From contig CAJNOI010000005.1 in the NCBI GenBank assembly GCA_905250115.1, positions 682,001 through 746,000 on the forward strand: a DNA stretch of 64,000 nucleotides, written 5' to 3'. Position 1 is the stretch's first letter. Each line of letters begins with the position of its first letter. The notes beneath the pieces are model-generated. The model had not been told where the DNA came from. It did no database searches and was given only the letters and a program-made list of their open reading frames with translations. Both the position numbers and the translations under genes were made by a program. Origin of the DNA: Adineta steineri (taxonomy: Eukaryota; Rotifera; Eurotatoria; Adinetida; Adinetidae). Below are positions 22,175 to 35,179 of the stretch, piece after piece.

Positions 22175-24038
22175 TTTTTAACGCTAAATATGTACATTTC
22201 ATCTAATTTTTTTTTCGTAGCTAGTCCATACACATTTTTTAAACTTGAAATACTTTTTACATCGGTTATGTTTTTATTCTTCTCACTTGGTTTTAATATA
22301 TATACATGTGGATTTTGGTTTGAAAAAGAATCTCTATTTCTTTTCTTTCATTCCTATTTTATTAATAAATAAAATTAACTTTTGATATATTTAATTAACA
22401 TAATATTTGACAGACACTTAGTCATAACATCATTTGAATTTTTGAATAATATATTTGTCTCAGCTGTTTGATATCATTTTTTAAAATGAATCAATGCACT
22501 TTTCGTAAGTCATAAAAAATATCTAAAGGTTAAATCTCTTGTGAATTGACTGAGTGAAAGAATCATTGGATATTACACAAATAATGAATCATATGAAAGA
22601 AATTTTTTTAATGATGTTAAATCCTTACGTGACAAAGTACGAGTAGGATCAAAATAACTAAAGTCTGTGCTAATAAAATAAAGTCAGATGAGTCAATGTA
22701 TCTAATAGAATAATCAACCATTCTTCACTTAATTCAAAAATAAATAAAATTTGTTTTCCATTTGGATACATTGTTCATTAATTAATCAATATAAATATAA
22801 TGCCAACCGAAGATCTATGAGACACTTAATTTTATATATAAAAGAATATCTTCCTCCTACCCTTGTTATACAATATCATCAATTAGGTGCTTTTGACTAT
22901 CTCTTATTGTAGAATGGAATATGACTCAAGCTGATCCACGGGTAACAGAATATATACATGAACATTATCATTTAAAAGCATTCGTTATTCCATATTGATA
23001 CATTAAGCATGTTATTCTTGTACGATATTTACAATATACTATCATTCATTGTGGTGTATGATCTAAAGAGAGAACTCTGTGACGATTGGTATTAAATTCA
23101 TATTTTCAATTTGATTCCATCAAATAACATAAATAGAAATAATATGATAGACAACAAGTTTAGAACAAAGTACATTAGAATGAAAGGTCCATATCGACAG
23201 TATTGAGGTTGTTGATATTGTCATGAATGACGTCAATCCAGTGAATCAATCAAACTTACATAATTTATTTCAACATAAATAGTGTTGATATTTCCTATAT
23301 CAATATACTTTTAATATTCAAAAAAATATCCTAAGATTCATGATTTATCTATCAGTAAACTATGGAAAGAAATCTGTTGCGACGTGTTTATTCATGTATA
23401 CTAAATTTTGGATTTTATGGTAATAGCACAATAAATTCTATTCATGGGTGCTTCATACTATCGATATAGCAGAGTTGTTAGGTAATCTATAAATATAAAT
23501 ATACTCTAGGAATCTCTCATTTTACAAACTTGTTAAAATAAGAAAAATATACTAATATCTATATAAGATATTTTGTGCCTATTAACTTCAATTTGATTTT
23601 CACTATGAAGTGTTCTACAAGTAAATTATATCATATCATTATTAATACTTTATTTTTTCAAGAAAATACGTGTTTTGATATTGAATTTTTATTTTCAGTT
23701 GTTTTTCTTTTCACACTTCAGATTAAATTGAAATCTCATGTCAACTATGATATATTTATTTGTCACTTTTGGAATACTATAAATATATTGTCTCGTGTTA
23801 TTAGAGAGATGAGGCGGAAACACTTACTAAGCTACATATACATTTACGCGATGAAAGTTTTCTTTTCTAGTTATATTCTTTGATGAACTTTGATAATAGA
23901 AAACAAGAAAAAAGACGGTAATTCTCTGTTCGAGAATACTGTCATTTTACTTTAATTCCATTCAAAAAAATGTTAGTAGTTATCTCTATAAAAGTATCAC
24001 TACTTTAATACAAACAATCATTTAAAAAAAACAACAAC
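22175..24038. other. intergenic, no gene recognised
   Basis: About 1.9 kb of AT-rich sequence. An open frame at 23575-23883 is phenylalanine/isoleucine-rich without domain character and opens on a non-ATG codon. A possible TATA-like box (ctataaaag, about 23986) precedes the GPCR. Confidence 0.5.
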
Positions 24039-24971
24039 ATGATTGATCCCGCCAACATTGTTAGGATAACCGCGATCGTGGTAGAATCAATTAGTTTTAT
24101 ACTTACTGCGAGTTATTTGTTACCAATTATCTTCAATCGACGTTTTCATAACGTAAACAATCTTTTGACAGCGAATCTCTGCTTATTAACATTTATGGCT
24201 TCAATTTTTTGGATTATTGATTTTGTAATATTTGGTTTTTTTGACGCTTCGATTCAAAATATCGCTTTGCTACGTGTTTATTTTCAATATTTGGAACCAA
24301 TGTTCAATTGCTTAGGACTTTATGGTTTTGTAACAATTAGTGTCAATCGATGTTTTGCTGTTGTCTATCCACACAAGGGGTTTTTCAAAAAACTATCATG
24401 GTGCTTCATCTCAGCAGGTATATCATGGATGGTGGCCATAATTCTGCCTATACCAATTTTTGTTGCGTGTTACGAGGTAAATATGAGTTTTAAATAATAG
24501 TTAGTTTAAATTATTATTCATTTTTTCTAGGCGTATATACAGGGTAAACTTCTACGTGTCAACACATGGATAGGTCTCTATAGTTTTTTCATTATATTAA
24601 TACTTCCTGCAGTTATATTTACAATTTCGAATGGAATCATATATTTCACTGTGCGAGCATTCAGTCGTCGTGTCAACACCATTACAGAAAACACATCTGG
24701 TAATTTTAGTATTGAGTGTTTAAGTTCACGAGACATTCGTTTACTAAAACACATAGTTTTCGTTTTTATCATATATATGACTGGATGGTCACCAGCGTAC
24801 ATTGCAACAGCAGCTGATGCCACTGTTGATATGCCGGATTGGCTTTTATATCTACTGATATTACCAGCTGGAGTAAGTTTCGTGATTCTTCTGGTAGATC
24901 TACTTTGGTACAATCATGAGATTCGAAAATATTTAAAAGTAAAATTTTTCAAGTGGTTACATATACAATGA
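24039..24971 (+). CDS. rhodopsin-like G-protein-coupled receptor
   Basis: Exons 24039-24476 and 24531-24971 (54-bp intron, phase 0); 292 residues. Seven hydrophobic segments are visible, with TM2 carrying NNLLTANLCLLTF and TM3 ending in TISVNRCFAVVYP, where the class A DRY motif is replaced by NRC. TM6 has TGWSPAYIA instead of CWxP, and TM7 ends DLLWYN in place of NPxxY. The N-terminus is short and there is no long third loop. This fits the divergent class A receptors expanded in rotifers; ligand unknown. Departure from DRY and NPxxY leaves coupling uncertain. Confidence 0.8.
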
Positions 24972-27181
24972 TATTGAATGAATTCAATTCAATCAATGAA
25001 ATAATTATATATATATGTTATTTATCAATTACTTCGTGTTGTTGCGTTTTGTAAATTCTATTTTGGGGAATAAGACTATTGTATTATACAGTGTGTTTAG
25101 TCATTGTAAATCAATATATATGCTCACAAAAAGAAAGGATTTAGTTTTTAAAAAATAAGAGAATTTAGTTGTAAACAATTATCTAAAATTATTTAGGTCA
25201 TTCATTACATCCATAATATCATATTCGATTTTATATGATTCAGAGCTTTGAAAATTAGTTCTAACATGAATGTAAGAGTGCAATTGAGCGAGAATAATGA
25301 GAGAAGATTTATAAAGCAATATACATATTGAAAAAGTTATAGTTGTTTTGTCTTCACTCATCAGTAGAACTAAATATAAACTATAATAATAACAAGTTGA
25401 ACATGTTCATTCAGACATCTTGTTATTAATTAGAGAAAAACATACTACATTGATGACAGCATAGTCTAGCTTTTATATTAGTATAGAACTTAACGAATTA
25501 TTGTTGAGTTTGAGTTACTGCTTTAATGATTTTAATGAAAGAGATAATGAATAATAATAAAAAGAGGGCATTGATAATTAAAGATGCCATCGTCTATTCC
25601 GATAATGGACTTCATAACGACAGTTGATAGTTCTAATAAAATATAAGGTCACATAAAAGAACTTGCATGTATGATCATATCGAGCTAATTTAATTTTAAT
25701 GAATATACGTTTTACTAAAAAGTTATTGTTTAGTTCAAATGTAACTACGGATTGTCTTATAAACATTGCTTATTACGATGAATAGTAATTATAATCAAGG
25801 AAATTTTGATTTTTTCCGATTATTTTTGAATAAAATCAGCGAAAAACTGATTTTGACCATGTTTGTTTTTTTTACATGAAATATGTGAAATGCATTATCA
25901 TTAACTAGTTATTAGTCGATAGTTAGAGGAACTATTGGTATGTTTCTTTGATGATTGGCATCAGAATTTAATTTATTCATATGTTTCTCATACCATAAGA
26001 ATATGACTTGAAATTCTGAAGTAACTTCAACAGATCTATAATTAAAATCTCTGCTCACAAACAAATTTCATTTAATGTTTTATTTTTGAAAAAAGATATT
26101 TATTTCTTTTTAGATGTTTTAGTAATATAAATTATTGATTTTCTTCATTTATGAAATAACTCGAAAACTAATTCCATTTTTATGAAGACGATGAAGTGCG
26201 TGTTCAAGCACATCCATTTCTAATTGAAGTTTACTACTAAGATAATGAATAAATCCATTAACGAAGAAATATAGCTCTTCGTGGATTGAAAAGATAAATT
26301 TTTACTAAACTTTTTGTTTCTTTTATAGTATGTTTGGATCTTCATATAACAAGTTCAATGAACTCTATTCAATGGTGGTATTAGTTTCCCATTCCGAAGA
26401 TCTTTGTGCGTCTTCTACCAATATCCGTTTATAATAAACATACGTTTAGTAGTGCTTGCATGTATTGTTGAAAGATTTTTATTAGTTAAAATCAATATTT
26501 GCCAAACAAAAATCAATGGTACAAAAGTTTTGCATAAATTCTATTTTTAATACAGTTGTTCTGAAAATAGTATTTGACAGCTATAAAAATTCTAAAGTTT
26601 AGAGGCGTTAACATAACTCTTTTAAGTATCGTTTTCATTCACTTTTGATGATCTCTATTACTATATATATATACTGTTTATAACAACAAGATCATTATTG
26701 TTGCTTTGAAATAGTTGTACTGGTATACAAAAGAATAAACAGCAGATAATTGGATAAAGAAATCATAGTCATTTTTTTATTATGCAGAAAACCTTTCTGT
26801 TTTCGTTTTCATCAGCTATGATCAACTTTGAAATATTCATTGAGTTTGCAGTAACGAGCTTAGATAGAATGATAATAACTTGGTGATAAAGCAAGAGATA
26901 AAAGTAGTTTATTTAAATGATAAATTTTTCTTATTTGTATGACATATTATATGAATGAAAGTAATACGCTGTTTTTTTTTAGTTAAGTAGGCATCTATGA
27001 AACTTGAACCTGAATGAGTCTTAGAATATTTTCATAATATTTTTTATATACCAAGAAACCTCTTGGTAATCACCTCAATATTCAACAGACACCGAATATT
27101 AAAGTTCAAGATTGATCAATGCCTATACTTAACACTACACACACTAAAAGCAAAAGAATTGTAGTATAAGTGATTAGTTCT
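24972..27181. other. intergenic with one possible minus-strand coding fragment
   Basis: 2.2 kb. On the minus strand 26149-26300 reads about 48 sense codons to TAA (EELYFFVNGFIHYLSSKLQ, then EMDVLEHALHRLHKNG), with no start and no assigned family. It could be a terminal exon remnant. The rest is AT-rich and unassigned. Confidence 0.35.
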
Positions 27182-29041
27182 TCAACAGGTGACGGTAGTA
27201 TTTGTGTTTATTTTCGGTTTGACTTTTATGATGCGCTTCCATTTATGACCATGTCGACGAATGAAGCGTACAGCACGCGGTACTACTAAATCAATTGCTT
27301 TGGTTAGACCACCTAATAGGCCAACGACTGTTGTGATAACGGTGATGATTGAACGACGTTCTACGATTGTATAAATACATTGCGAGGGTAAACACGCCAT
27401 GAAATAACCGGTAAAATTGAAAGTAGCCGCCAAGTCTTCTATAAATAACTGTCGAACGATGGTTCCAATAGTAGTATCTACTGCGAATCGTGAATCATTA
27501 GTAACTTTAAGAACTTGTACTTCGAGTGGAAGTGAATAAACATTTCGAAGTAATGAGAGACATGTTATATTATAGTAGCATTCAAGTGTTGAAGCGAAGA
27601 GTGCCTCATCAATATAGCATCCAAAACGCCAACCAGGTATCCAATGTGCGATATTTTGCGTATCTGTAGCAGCGACTAAATTCGTGCCTTTTGAACTCAC
27701 TTGACAGTTCTCCCAAGCATCATTTTGATCTAAAAATTGTTCAGACGTAGAGTATACTGGAAAATCTCGGTAATAGTAATCATAGAAAGCTGTGAAATAA
27801 TTACTGGTGCCGAGACTAGATACAAGTAAATTGCCTTGTTTCAGCACGTCAATCACATCGATCTCACGACCAAATGCAGTCTGCGTATCAGCCTGAAAAG
27901 ACTCGACAATCACTTGAATTTGAGATAGGAACAAACTCTCATCAGATAGTTGAGACACAACTAAACGTGTTTCAAGGAAAGAATCAATAGCATCAGTTGT
28001 TGTGGTCTCAGCCAGATCACATAGAGCAACCATCAATCGAAACTGTGCAAACGAAATACGGCGCCAGTCATTAAGACCTCCGGCTTCATTGGCCAAAGCA
28101 CTTAAAAAAGTCAACCAGACGTCCAGTGTAAAATCCGAAGTACAAAACTATAATAATGCATATGTTATCGTTAATTAAAGTAAACTGCAAATAAAGGGAT
28201 TTTGCAACAATGAAAAGTCACATTTATCGGATGATTTCAAAGATAGAAAAGTGAATTTTTAGTTCTGTTTGTGAGGATCCGAGAACATCTAGTGACCTCT
28301 TTCAAAACGAAAGTGTAAATGTATTTAAATAGCAACACATCCAAAAATAGACGAACACGATTTCTTATGTGTTCGTATTGTATGGAAATAGAAGTCTGAG
28401 AGTTCTACTGGAAGACAGCGATTATACGATTTCAATAACAACAAATAAAAGAACCTTAGGAACTGCAAATTTTATACAAATTTAAGATAATTTGGAAATT
28501 TGCGCGGGATTTTGAATCTCGACTTTCCACTCATTTGCAGAAAAAAAAGTAGTCCTTCGTCCAAAACGCCTTTTCAATTTTACATTCAATCATACATAAT
28601 TCAACAGTTCGTAGTAATTCGTAAAACTTCTGAATGCAAAACTGCAATATCCGTCAAAATGTCTAGAGATTAACAAAGCGTAAAATGAATCTGTTTTCTA
28701 AGATTTACCTGATGATACCGCGGTTGAAATTCAATAAATGACGAGTACGAAATGGCAATGTTTGTGCATGTACAAGTCATATCTGGATGTTGCTTGATAA
28801 AAGATTTATATTGATCAACAGTAGGTTGAGTCACAGTTATTATTTCACTGTTGCTAACCAGACCAGAATAGAGTGTGAGTGATAAAAGCGACCCTGTCAG
28901 GAGAATTATAGCAATTCGTGTAGATATAATTCCTGTTTGTCTCTCATGATCATCAGTTGATGTTGCTGTGTAGAAATTGAGTGAGCACAGCTTGGAATAA
29001 AGAGTACGTAGAGCATCTCGTATGGTATTTAAAGAAAACAT
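27182..29041 (-). CDS. two-TM membrane protein with Cys-rich luminal/extracellular region, unknown function
   Basis: Minus strand, exons 28709-29041 and 27182-28147 with a 561-bp phase-0 intron; 432 residues. Start ATG at 29041 is preferred over an upstream in-frame TTG. An N-terminal helix (IAIILLTGSLLSLTLYSG, about 52-69) is followed by a loop with CTCTNIAISYSSF and HQFCTSDF across the splice. A long soluble region has paired cysteines (NCQVSSKG, FGCYIDEALF, ECYYNITC). Near the end comes ACLPSQCIYT, then a second helix (ITVITTVVGLLGGLTKAIDL) and a basic tail (RRHGHKWKRIIKVKPK). The topology recalls channel-like two-TM proteins, but no DEG/ENaC signature is certain. I recall similar uncharacterised families in bdelloids; that is memory, not evidence. 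Confidence 0.65.
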
Positions 29042-31099
29042 TGATCTGAAATATTGTTTTTCAGTAAAACTGAACAAAGTTCTCTAATCTACGACTTTAT
29101 CAAATTCAACTATAAAAAATAGAAGAGAAAACAGTCAAGATCATGTTAGATAACTAAGAATACTATTAGGAAAAAAACAAACAAAAAAAGCAAATCTAAA
29201 AAGATCAACTCATCCCACATAGTGGCATTGGAATAGTAAAAATAAATGCTCAGTTTTACTGCAAAGTTTATGAACTGGAATTCGACCACTTCGGAAACTG
29301 ATCCTTTATTATTTCTTTTTTGATATTGAATTAAATTAAATATAAATGCTCTTATTATCGCTTTACACAAACAAATAGCCGTAAATTAATCTGTAACTCT
29401 GCGAAAAATCGGTCCGATATTGCTAAATAGCAACCTCTAATCCGAAAGGGTTAAAGACAAAAGTTTCAGATCCAATTTCTTATCTGAAATTTTTCTCAAG
29501 TGTCTTACTCTAGAAATGGAGACCTTCATGATGCACGTTAATAATGTTAGATATATTCGGGTAGAAATAAAGGTTATAAAATTAAACAATTATATTACAA
29601 ACTTAGATAACTGTTAGCATGTATCAAAAAAGATATTTAAATTATCAAAATACACAGTAATATATTGTGTGCATACTAATAAAATTTCAGTAAGTTTTTT
29701 CTCTTTTCTTAGTACTAAATAAACGTCGAGATTTTACAAAACTAACGAATTCTATCTAATCACGATGAAAGAAACAAAAAGCTCATACTGAAATCTTTGA
29801 AATGTAAGTAGACAATATATTTTTTCTTTTAAACACATCAATACTCACTTGTATTTCAAATATATTGGTTTAATATTTAACGACTTAGTTTAACAAACAA
29901 ATCTATCTCATCTTCATTATATTATAGGCCTCAAAGTCTTTTAAACGTTTCTTACTATTACAGAACTCTACTGTAATACACATAATATCAAATCTAAAAA
30001 TATGTAATAGTTGAGATTGTTTCTTCACCACTTTAATTGTTATTTGTATAGAAGTTGTTTAGTATATATGAAGAAAATGTTTGACGTCAAAACAATCTGT
30101 TTCCAGGATAAACAAAAACTCTGACGTCAAAATAAACTGTTCTTACAGTAATGAAAATGTCAGTGTTTAAAATCATATCACTAATGAAAACTATGCATCA
30201 CAGCTCTGTTGCTTGAAAAAACAGTTACTAACGTTTGTTTTAAAATAAAATTAGTATTCACTTTAGAAATTACCAGACAACACAATACACGGTAATAGTT
30301 CTAGCTAGATAGATTTACTCTGTATTGCATTTAACGAAACCCTCTAAACACCATTAATATCGTCTTATTTATCATTTATTTAATCAATAATTTGTTTTAT
30401 GATCGTGAATTCTTCTAATAAATACTATTGAACTTTCAAATCATATATACTAAACACATTATCTTCTCCTAAAAACAATAACTATTTATATGTATAGATG
30501 TAAACTGGCGGTCAGTGGATTAGGCGATACCGCTATGTAATATGGAATCAGTTTCTTATCAGTACATTATACATTATTCGTTTGTTTTTTTTCGCTCCTA
30601 AATTCCTCGAAATGAAGAAGAGCTTTTGAAAAAAAATTGCAAAAGATTTTAGCTATCGATGTCGATGCCCGAGTTTTATAGTCACCATCACCGGTCGAGG
30701 CGTCACCTTACCTTTATTTTTATCCTATGTTAAAGTAAATATAGAATGGAAGATATCACAAGTGTTTCAGAATATATTTGTAAAATACACGTAAGTAAAA
30801 TTAGCAGTGAACTTCAGTTGTTTTACTGACGACTTGTCCAGGAGCATGTTTCAAATGTTTTATTCTTATTTATGGTAGCATTCGACTAGTTATATTTGGT
30901 GGTGTAATTAGATTTTTCATAGATCAACTTACGACTCTTGAAAACCTCTAAAATATCGACCTTTTCTTATCGCCGTTTAGGTAGCTAGAGTATATGTGTG
31001 ACCATCGGGATAGCATCAAAATTAGATTTATATCTACAATCTACACGCTAAACTGTACATTATCCTGAGGAAAACTGATCGTACTGAGTAACTAGGGAT
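29042..31099. other. intergenic, no gene recognised
   Basis: About 2 kb without convincing frames. A hydrophobic minus-strand frame at 29146-29370 is short, Phe/Ile/Leu-rich and lacks an ATG in context. Nothing else stands out before the fold-back at 31100. Confidence 0.5.
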
Positions 31100-31380
31100 G
31101 TACTGAGCCCGAGCCTCTGAGGCTCGGGCTTGGTGAGGCTCAAGCAGACTTGGGCTCGGGCTTGGTCAGAGCTCGGGTGTCAGAATGGGCGTGAGTGAGA
31201 GTGCCAGCAAGAGTGTGGGTGAAAGTTTGGGTGAAAATGTGAGTGAGAGTGAAAAGGATAGTACCTGCAGCCACCACACTCACACTCACTCTCATCCGCA
31301 CCCATCATAACACCCGAGCTGGAGCCTAACCGAGCCTGAGCCCTGATCGAGTCCAAGCCCGAGAGGCTCGGGCCTAGTAC
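31100..31380. mobile_element. 281-bp GC-rich fold-back element
   Basis: The outer ends gtactgagcccgagcctc and gaggctcgggcctagtac are near-perfect inverted repeats. Several more GAGGCTCGGGC-type motifs in direct and inverted order fill both arms (gagctcgggtg near 31171 against cacccgagctgg near 31312). The middle carries telomere-like gagtgtgggtgaaag and the inverted cacactcacactcact. GC content is far above the surroundings. It has no coding capacity. It looks like a composite of a fold-back transposon around a member of the short hairpin family. Confidence 0.75.
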
Positions 31381-31641
31381 AACCTTTCATATGAATCATA
31401 CTAAGCTTTCATCTTTGTACATAGACAGCTCGTTGATGCCGATCGAAAAATTGGATCAGTCCAGCCAAGGCCATAGTTTTTACTGATTAGATATTTCGTT
31501 TGATGGGCTGTGTTGGGCCAGGTCTCACTCAGCCCATTATGATTTCTGATACCTTTTTTAATATAGTATTCAGAGATAACGAGTATTATTGGTAACTAAT
31601 GAATAATGATTCTTTTATTTTAAAATATTTTTTTATTAGTG

Positions 31642-31982
31642 ATGGCTAACTGTAAACGCTACCTGCTCATTACTATCGTATCGATTATTCTTATTGTTCT
31701 TACAATAGTTCTTGCATTGAAACTTCGAAGTAGGTTTTTTGTAATTTTTCATTTTAACATCATTAAAATATTGATGTACATAAATTTAGATAGATCAACA
31801 ACAGTATCGACTGGTAAATTATTTTTAAAGCTAAAGAATTTATAAGAAATCAAAGAATGTTTTATTTTTATTTTACAATATATAGATGAATCGGTCAATA
31901 CAACAACTAATTTTAGTTCTACTACTATACCGTCAGGTACTTGTATCTTTCACTAAATTCAAAAGACAATATCTTTTTGTTG

Positions 31983-32013
<31 letters not shown>

Positions 32014-33582
32014 ATGATATACCATATGCCAACTACACATGCGCAGGAAAAACTGCAAATCCACGGTCAAATTTGAGTACATTTTGGTCATTTGATTCTA
32101 ATACATATGATTCATTGAATCAGGCGAATGCAACTGCAATAAATAATCCAATGTATTTTGCTGCTTATGCGGGACCAGGTAATTGTATCATGTTCGATGG
32201 TATCAGCCAGTATGCAATTGCACCATTGATTGATTTCACTAATCAATCATTTACAATTGAATTAGTTATATTTTTAAATACATTTTTGAAAACTGCAATG
32301 ATCAGTATACTTAGTCAATGTGCGTCGATGAATGAAACCAATCAATGTTTCAATTTAGGCATTCTTAATTCTAAATTATTTTTTGGTTTCAATAATGACA
32401 ATTTATATGGCACCACTAGTCTCGCTGTTAATCAATGGTAATTACATAATTCTATCTTATAACTTAAACGATATTATATATCTGTTGTATAGGTATCATC
32501 TTGCCTTTGTATTCGATATTGAAAATTTGAACCAAAGAGTTTATTTGAATGGCGTACTAGACGGAAGTCGAACAGCTACAAATCCTTACCTTGGAACATT
32601 TGGAAATACAATAATAGGATATCAAACAAATGGGCCTAAGTCTTCTTTGTTTCCAGGTATAGTAATACAAATTTTCGTATCATAATTTTAACCGATAAGT
32701 TGTTTCAATATCCGTTAGGTTATATGGATAATTTATTAATCTATCGCGGCCGAGTTAAGACAGATTGTGAAATTCATACTGACACTTTTCTATACGCTTA
32801 CTACTCGTGGGATAATGGCTTACCGATCGATGATGGTCCCAATAGTATTGATGGAACCTTCGTTAAATCAGTGTCTAGTGTTTCCGGCTATTCAAACAAC
32901 GGTCTCTCATTCTCTAGCACAGGTTCTTATTTCGTGGTCGCAGATTTTACAGCTTTGGGTCTGTCTTATGATCCTTTTACGTTGTCGATATGGGTCAAAC
33001 CGAGTTCTTTTGGTGGTAGTATTGTGCATATTGCGTTCAATGCAGACGGAACTACTAATTGTCATACGATATTAGGTATGTCATCATCTGGTCAACCAGT
33101 AGCTCAGAACTACGATATAACAAAAATCGGATTATATTCAATATCTGATAGCAATCCGTTACCTCTTAATCAATGGACTCATCTTGTCGAAACATTTAGT
33201 ATCAATAATGGGTGTAAGTATCATTACATTTTTCATCTTTTTCTACAAAAAAAAATCAAATTTTATAAGACATGTCTTCTTCTTCTTTCCTATTATTTAC
33301 TTGATCTCTTGACGATAGTATCGATAACTTTTAATCTATAATATTTCAAATTTAGTTCGTCTGTATGTCAACGGCACATTGAAAGCATATAAACTAGGGG
33401 TAGGACCTTTCGATGGCGGTAATGTTCCAAGGAGATTATTTGTGGGTTATTATGGAACATCTGGAAGTAGTTGTACTGCTGGTGCCGTCAAATCTGGGCA
33501 ATATAAGGGCATTGTCGATGAGCTCCGATTTTACAACGTAGAATTGATGCAAGATGATATTTCGAAGCTCGCTTCAATGTAA
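31642..33582 (+). CDS. type II membrane protein with two LamG-like jellyroll domains
   Basis: Seven exons: 31642-31729, 31790-31813, 31886-31936, 32011-32437, 32493-32656, 32719-33213, 33356-33582; 491 residues. A short basic start (MANCKR) precedes the anchor helix (YLLITIVSIILIVLTIVLAL). A Ser/Thr/Asn stalk is coded by two tiny phase-1 exons. Domain 1 (about 75-250) has STFWSFDSNTYDS, a FDGISQYA turn, QWYHLAFVFD and RVYLNGVLDG. Domain 2 (about 260-490) has LYAYYSWDNGLPIDD, GLSFSSTGSYFVV, QWTHLVETFS and RLYVNGTLKA, ending in IVDELRFYNVELMQDDI. The two halves repeat the LamG/concanavalin-like order, usually glycan or protein binding outside the cell. A (TA)n run at 31982-32008 sits in intron 3. 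ATG 31642 follows a possible acceptor (ttttattag). Confidence 0.8.
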
Positions 33583-33994
33583 TCAATGTTACTATTAATT
33601 GGACTACAAGATCAAAACAAGATCCTAAAAATTTTGTATTTGTTTTCTTCTGACTGAATTTTTTTTAAACATATTCCATAGAACTGCCTTGAACGTTTGT
33701 TTCAAATCTATTGACATAAAACTAATGAACTGTTCAATACAAAATATCATTATAATGCTTTTTTCTCCTTGAAATATTATTTTCTGTTTTGCTTAATTAC
33801 TTTGCTTACCAACATATATATTATTTATCAAATAAATTCTTTTAATATCACCTCAATTCCAATAATGCTCTTCAATTATTTGAAAAGTTTTCTATCGTTT
33901 GCAATTTGCAAGCAAAGATGTTTATCGTAGATTAAACGTTAATGTTAAGTCATTTGTATAGAACTACAATCAAACAAAGTTATATAGCTATTTT

Positions 33995-34520
33995 ACTCTA
34001 AGGCATACCAAAAGTAACGAGATTTTGATGAAAAAAAAATACAGAAACAAGTTAGGCAAGATTTTATTTCATTAAATGTTCAAAGTAGTTGCCCTGATTA
34101 TTAACGCACAATTGCAATCGTTCAATCCATTTATCAAAAGTTCTTTTTTAAGTCTTCTTTGATGAGGGAGTTCGTGATCATGGAAACGGCACGATGCAAG
34201 GATTCTGAGTCAGTTTGATCAGTTAAATCCTGTTTGATTCGATCGAATAGCCAAACAATCATCGTATCAGATCAGAAGAATTCGATGGTTTTCGAATAAT
34301 TTTGATATTTTTCGATTCGATATTGTTCAAAACATTTTTATGAATGTGTGGTTTAGTGTTGTCGTGATGGAGTTTAATGGCATGTCGGGGATTCCAATCT
34401 TTACCGATAAGACTTTCGCCAGTTATTGGTAAGAATCCATAGAAGATATTAGCGAATGTGTATGAGGTGTATTGAAAAAAGATGAATAGTTTAACTAATA
34501 GTGATTTGATCACTGACGTG
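33995..34520 (-). pseudogene. mariner-like transposase remnant
   Basis: Minus-strand reading gives the mariner C-terminal half: KDWNPRHAIKLHHDNTKPH (catalytic-Asp region), then SNSSDLIRYDDCL in place of the usual SPDLAPSDYHLF. After frame breaks come HRAVSMITNSLIKEDLKK and FDKWIERLQLCVNNQGNYFE, which match the family end. Stops separate these blocks and the N-terminal DNA-binding half is missing. aaggcataccaaaagtaacg near 33998 may be the old terminal repeat. Dead copy. Confidence 0.7.
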
Positions 34521-34751
34521 GTGAGTAATGCTCATGAGAAGTGTCTAGCGTTATGGAAGTGTACCTCTAGTCACACAACTACTTCCAATTCACTCTCGTA
34601 TAAAAATCTGTGAAGTAGAGTATTGAAATTTCAGAAAAGAAATTATAAAGAATATTTCATGGATAAATAAAAAAAGATTTTGTTTACTTGTATTTGAATT
34701 AATTCTTTTTTTAGTGACTCGCGCGTTCGTTCAGAGAAGAATTCCGTAAAG

Positions 34752-34806
34752 ACTGTGGATGTGAATGTGGGAAAGGATATAGCAGAAGCAACACCCACAT
34801 CCTTTG
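34752..34806. repeat. short telomere-like hairpin
   Basis: actgtggatgtgaatgtggg on the left pairs with caacacccacatcc on the right. It lies between the mariner remnant and the tail-collar gene. Confidence 0.55.
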
Positions 34807-35179
34807 CTCCAAGCTTTCCATATTAATTCAGTATGTAAGTTTTAATGTGATTGTCTTGTTTTAATTTTCAGCCTTATGATAAAGCATAGAATACACGATT
34901 GCTTTAGAAAACGAGTCAAACGTTATATTCCGCGAAACTTTGAAGTGATTTTTGTTAGAACAACGTTGCTTATTTCACAGAAAAGAATCGAAAGATAATG
35001 CGTCAGCTTATACTTCATGTCATTTTTCACTGAAAAGAAAGAAATCGATTCCGGCAATTAAGAAAAGAATAAATATATTCATCTATATAAGCTTGCCCGT
35101 TATTCACAACGCATCAAAGTGTCTATTCTGTAAACTTGCGTTTGAAGAGAAATATGACCAAGACTATCATAAATCTGTC

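Noticed and set aside
23575..23883. Frame upstream of the first GPCR as a gene
   Set aside because: Non-ATG opening, Phe/Ile/Tyr-rich composition typical of AT-rich spacer and no splice-compatible partners.
31982..32010. (TA)n run as a regulatory element
   Set aside because: It is an intronic microsatellite directly before an acceptor of the LamG-like gene; nothing suggests more.
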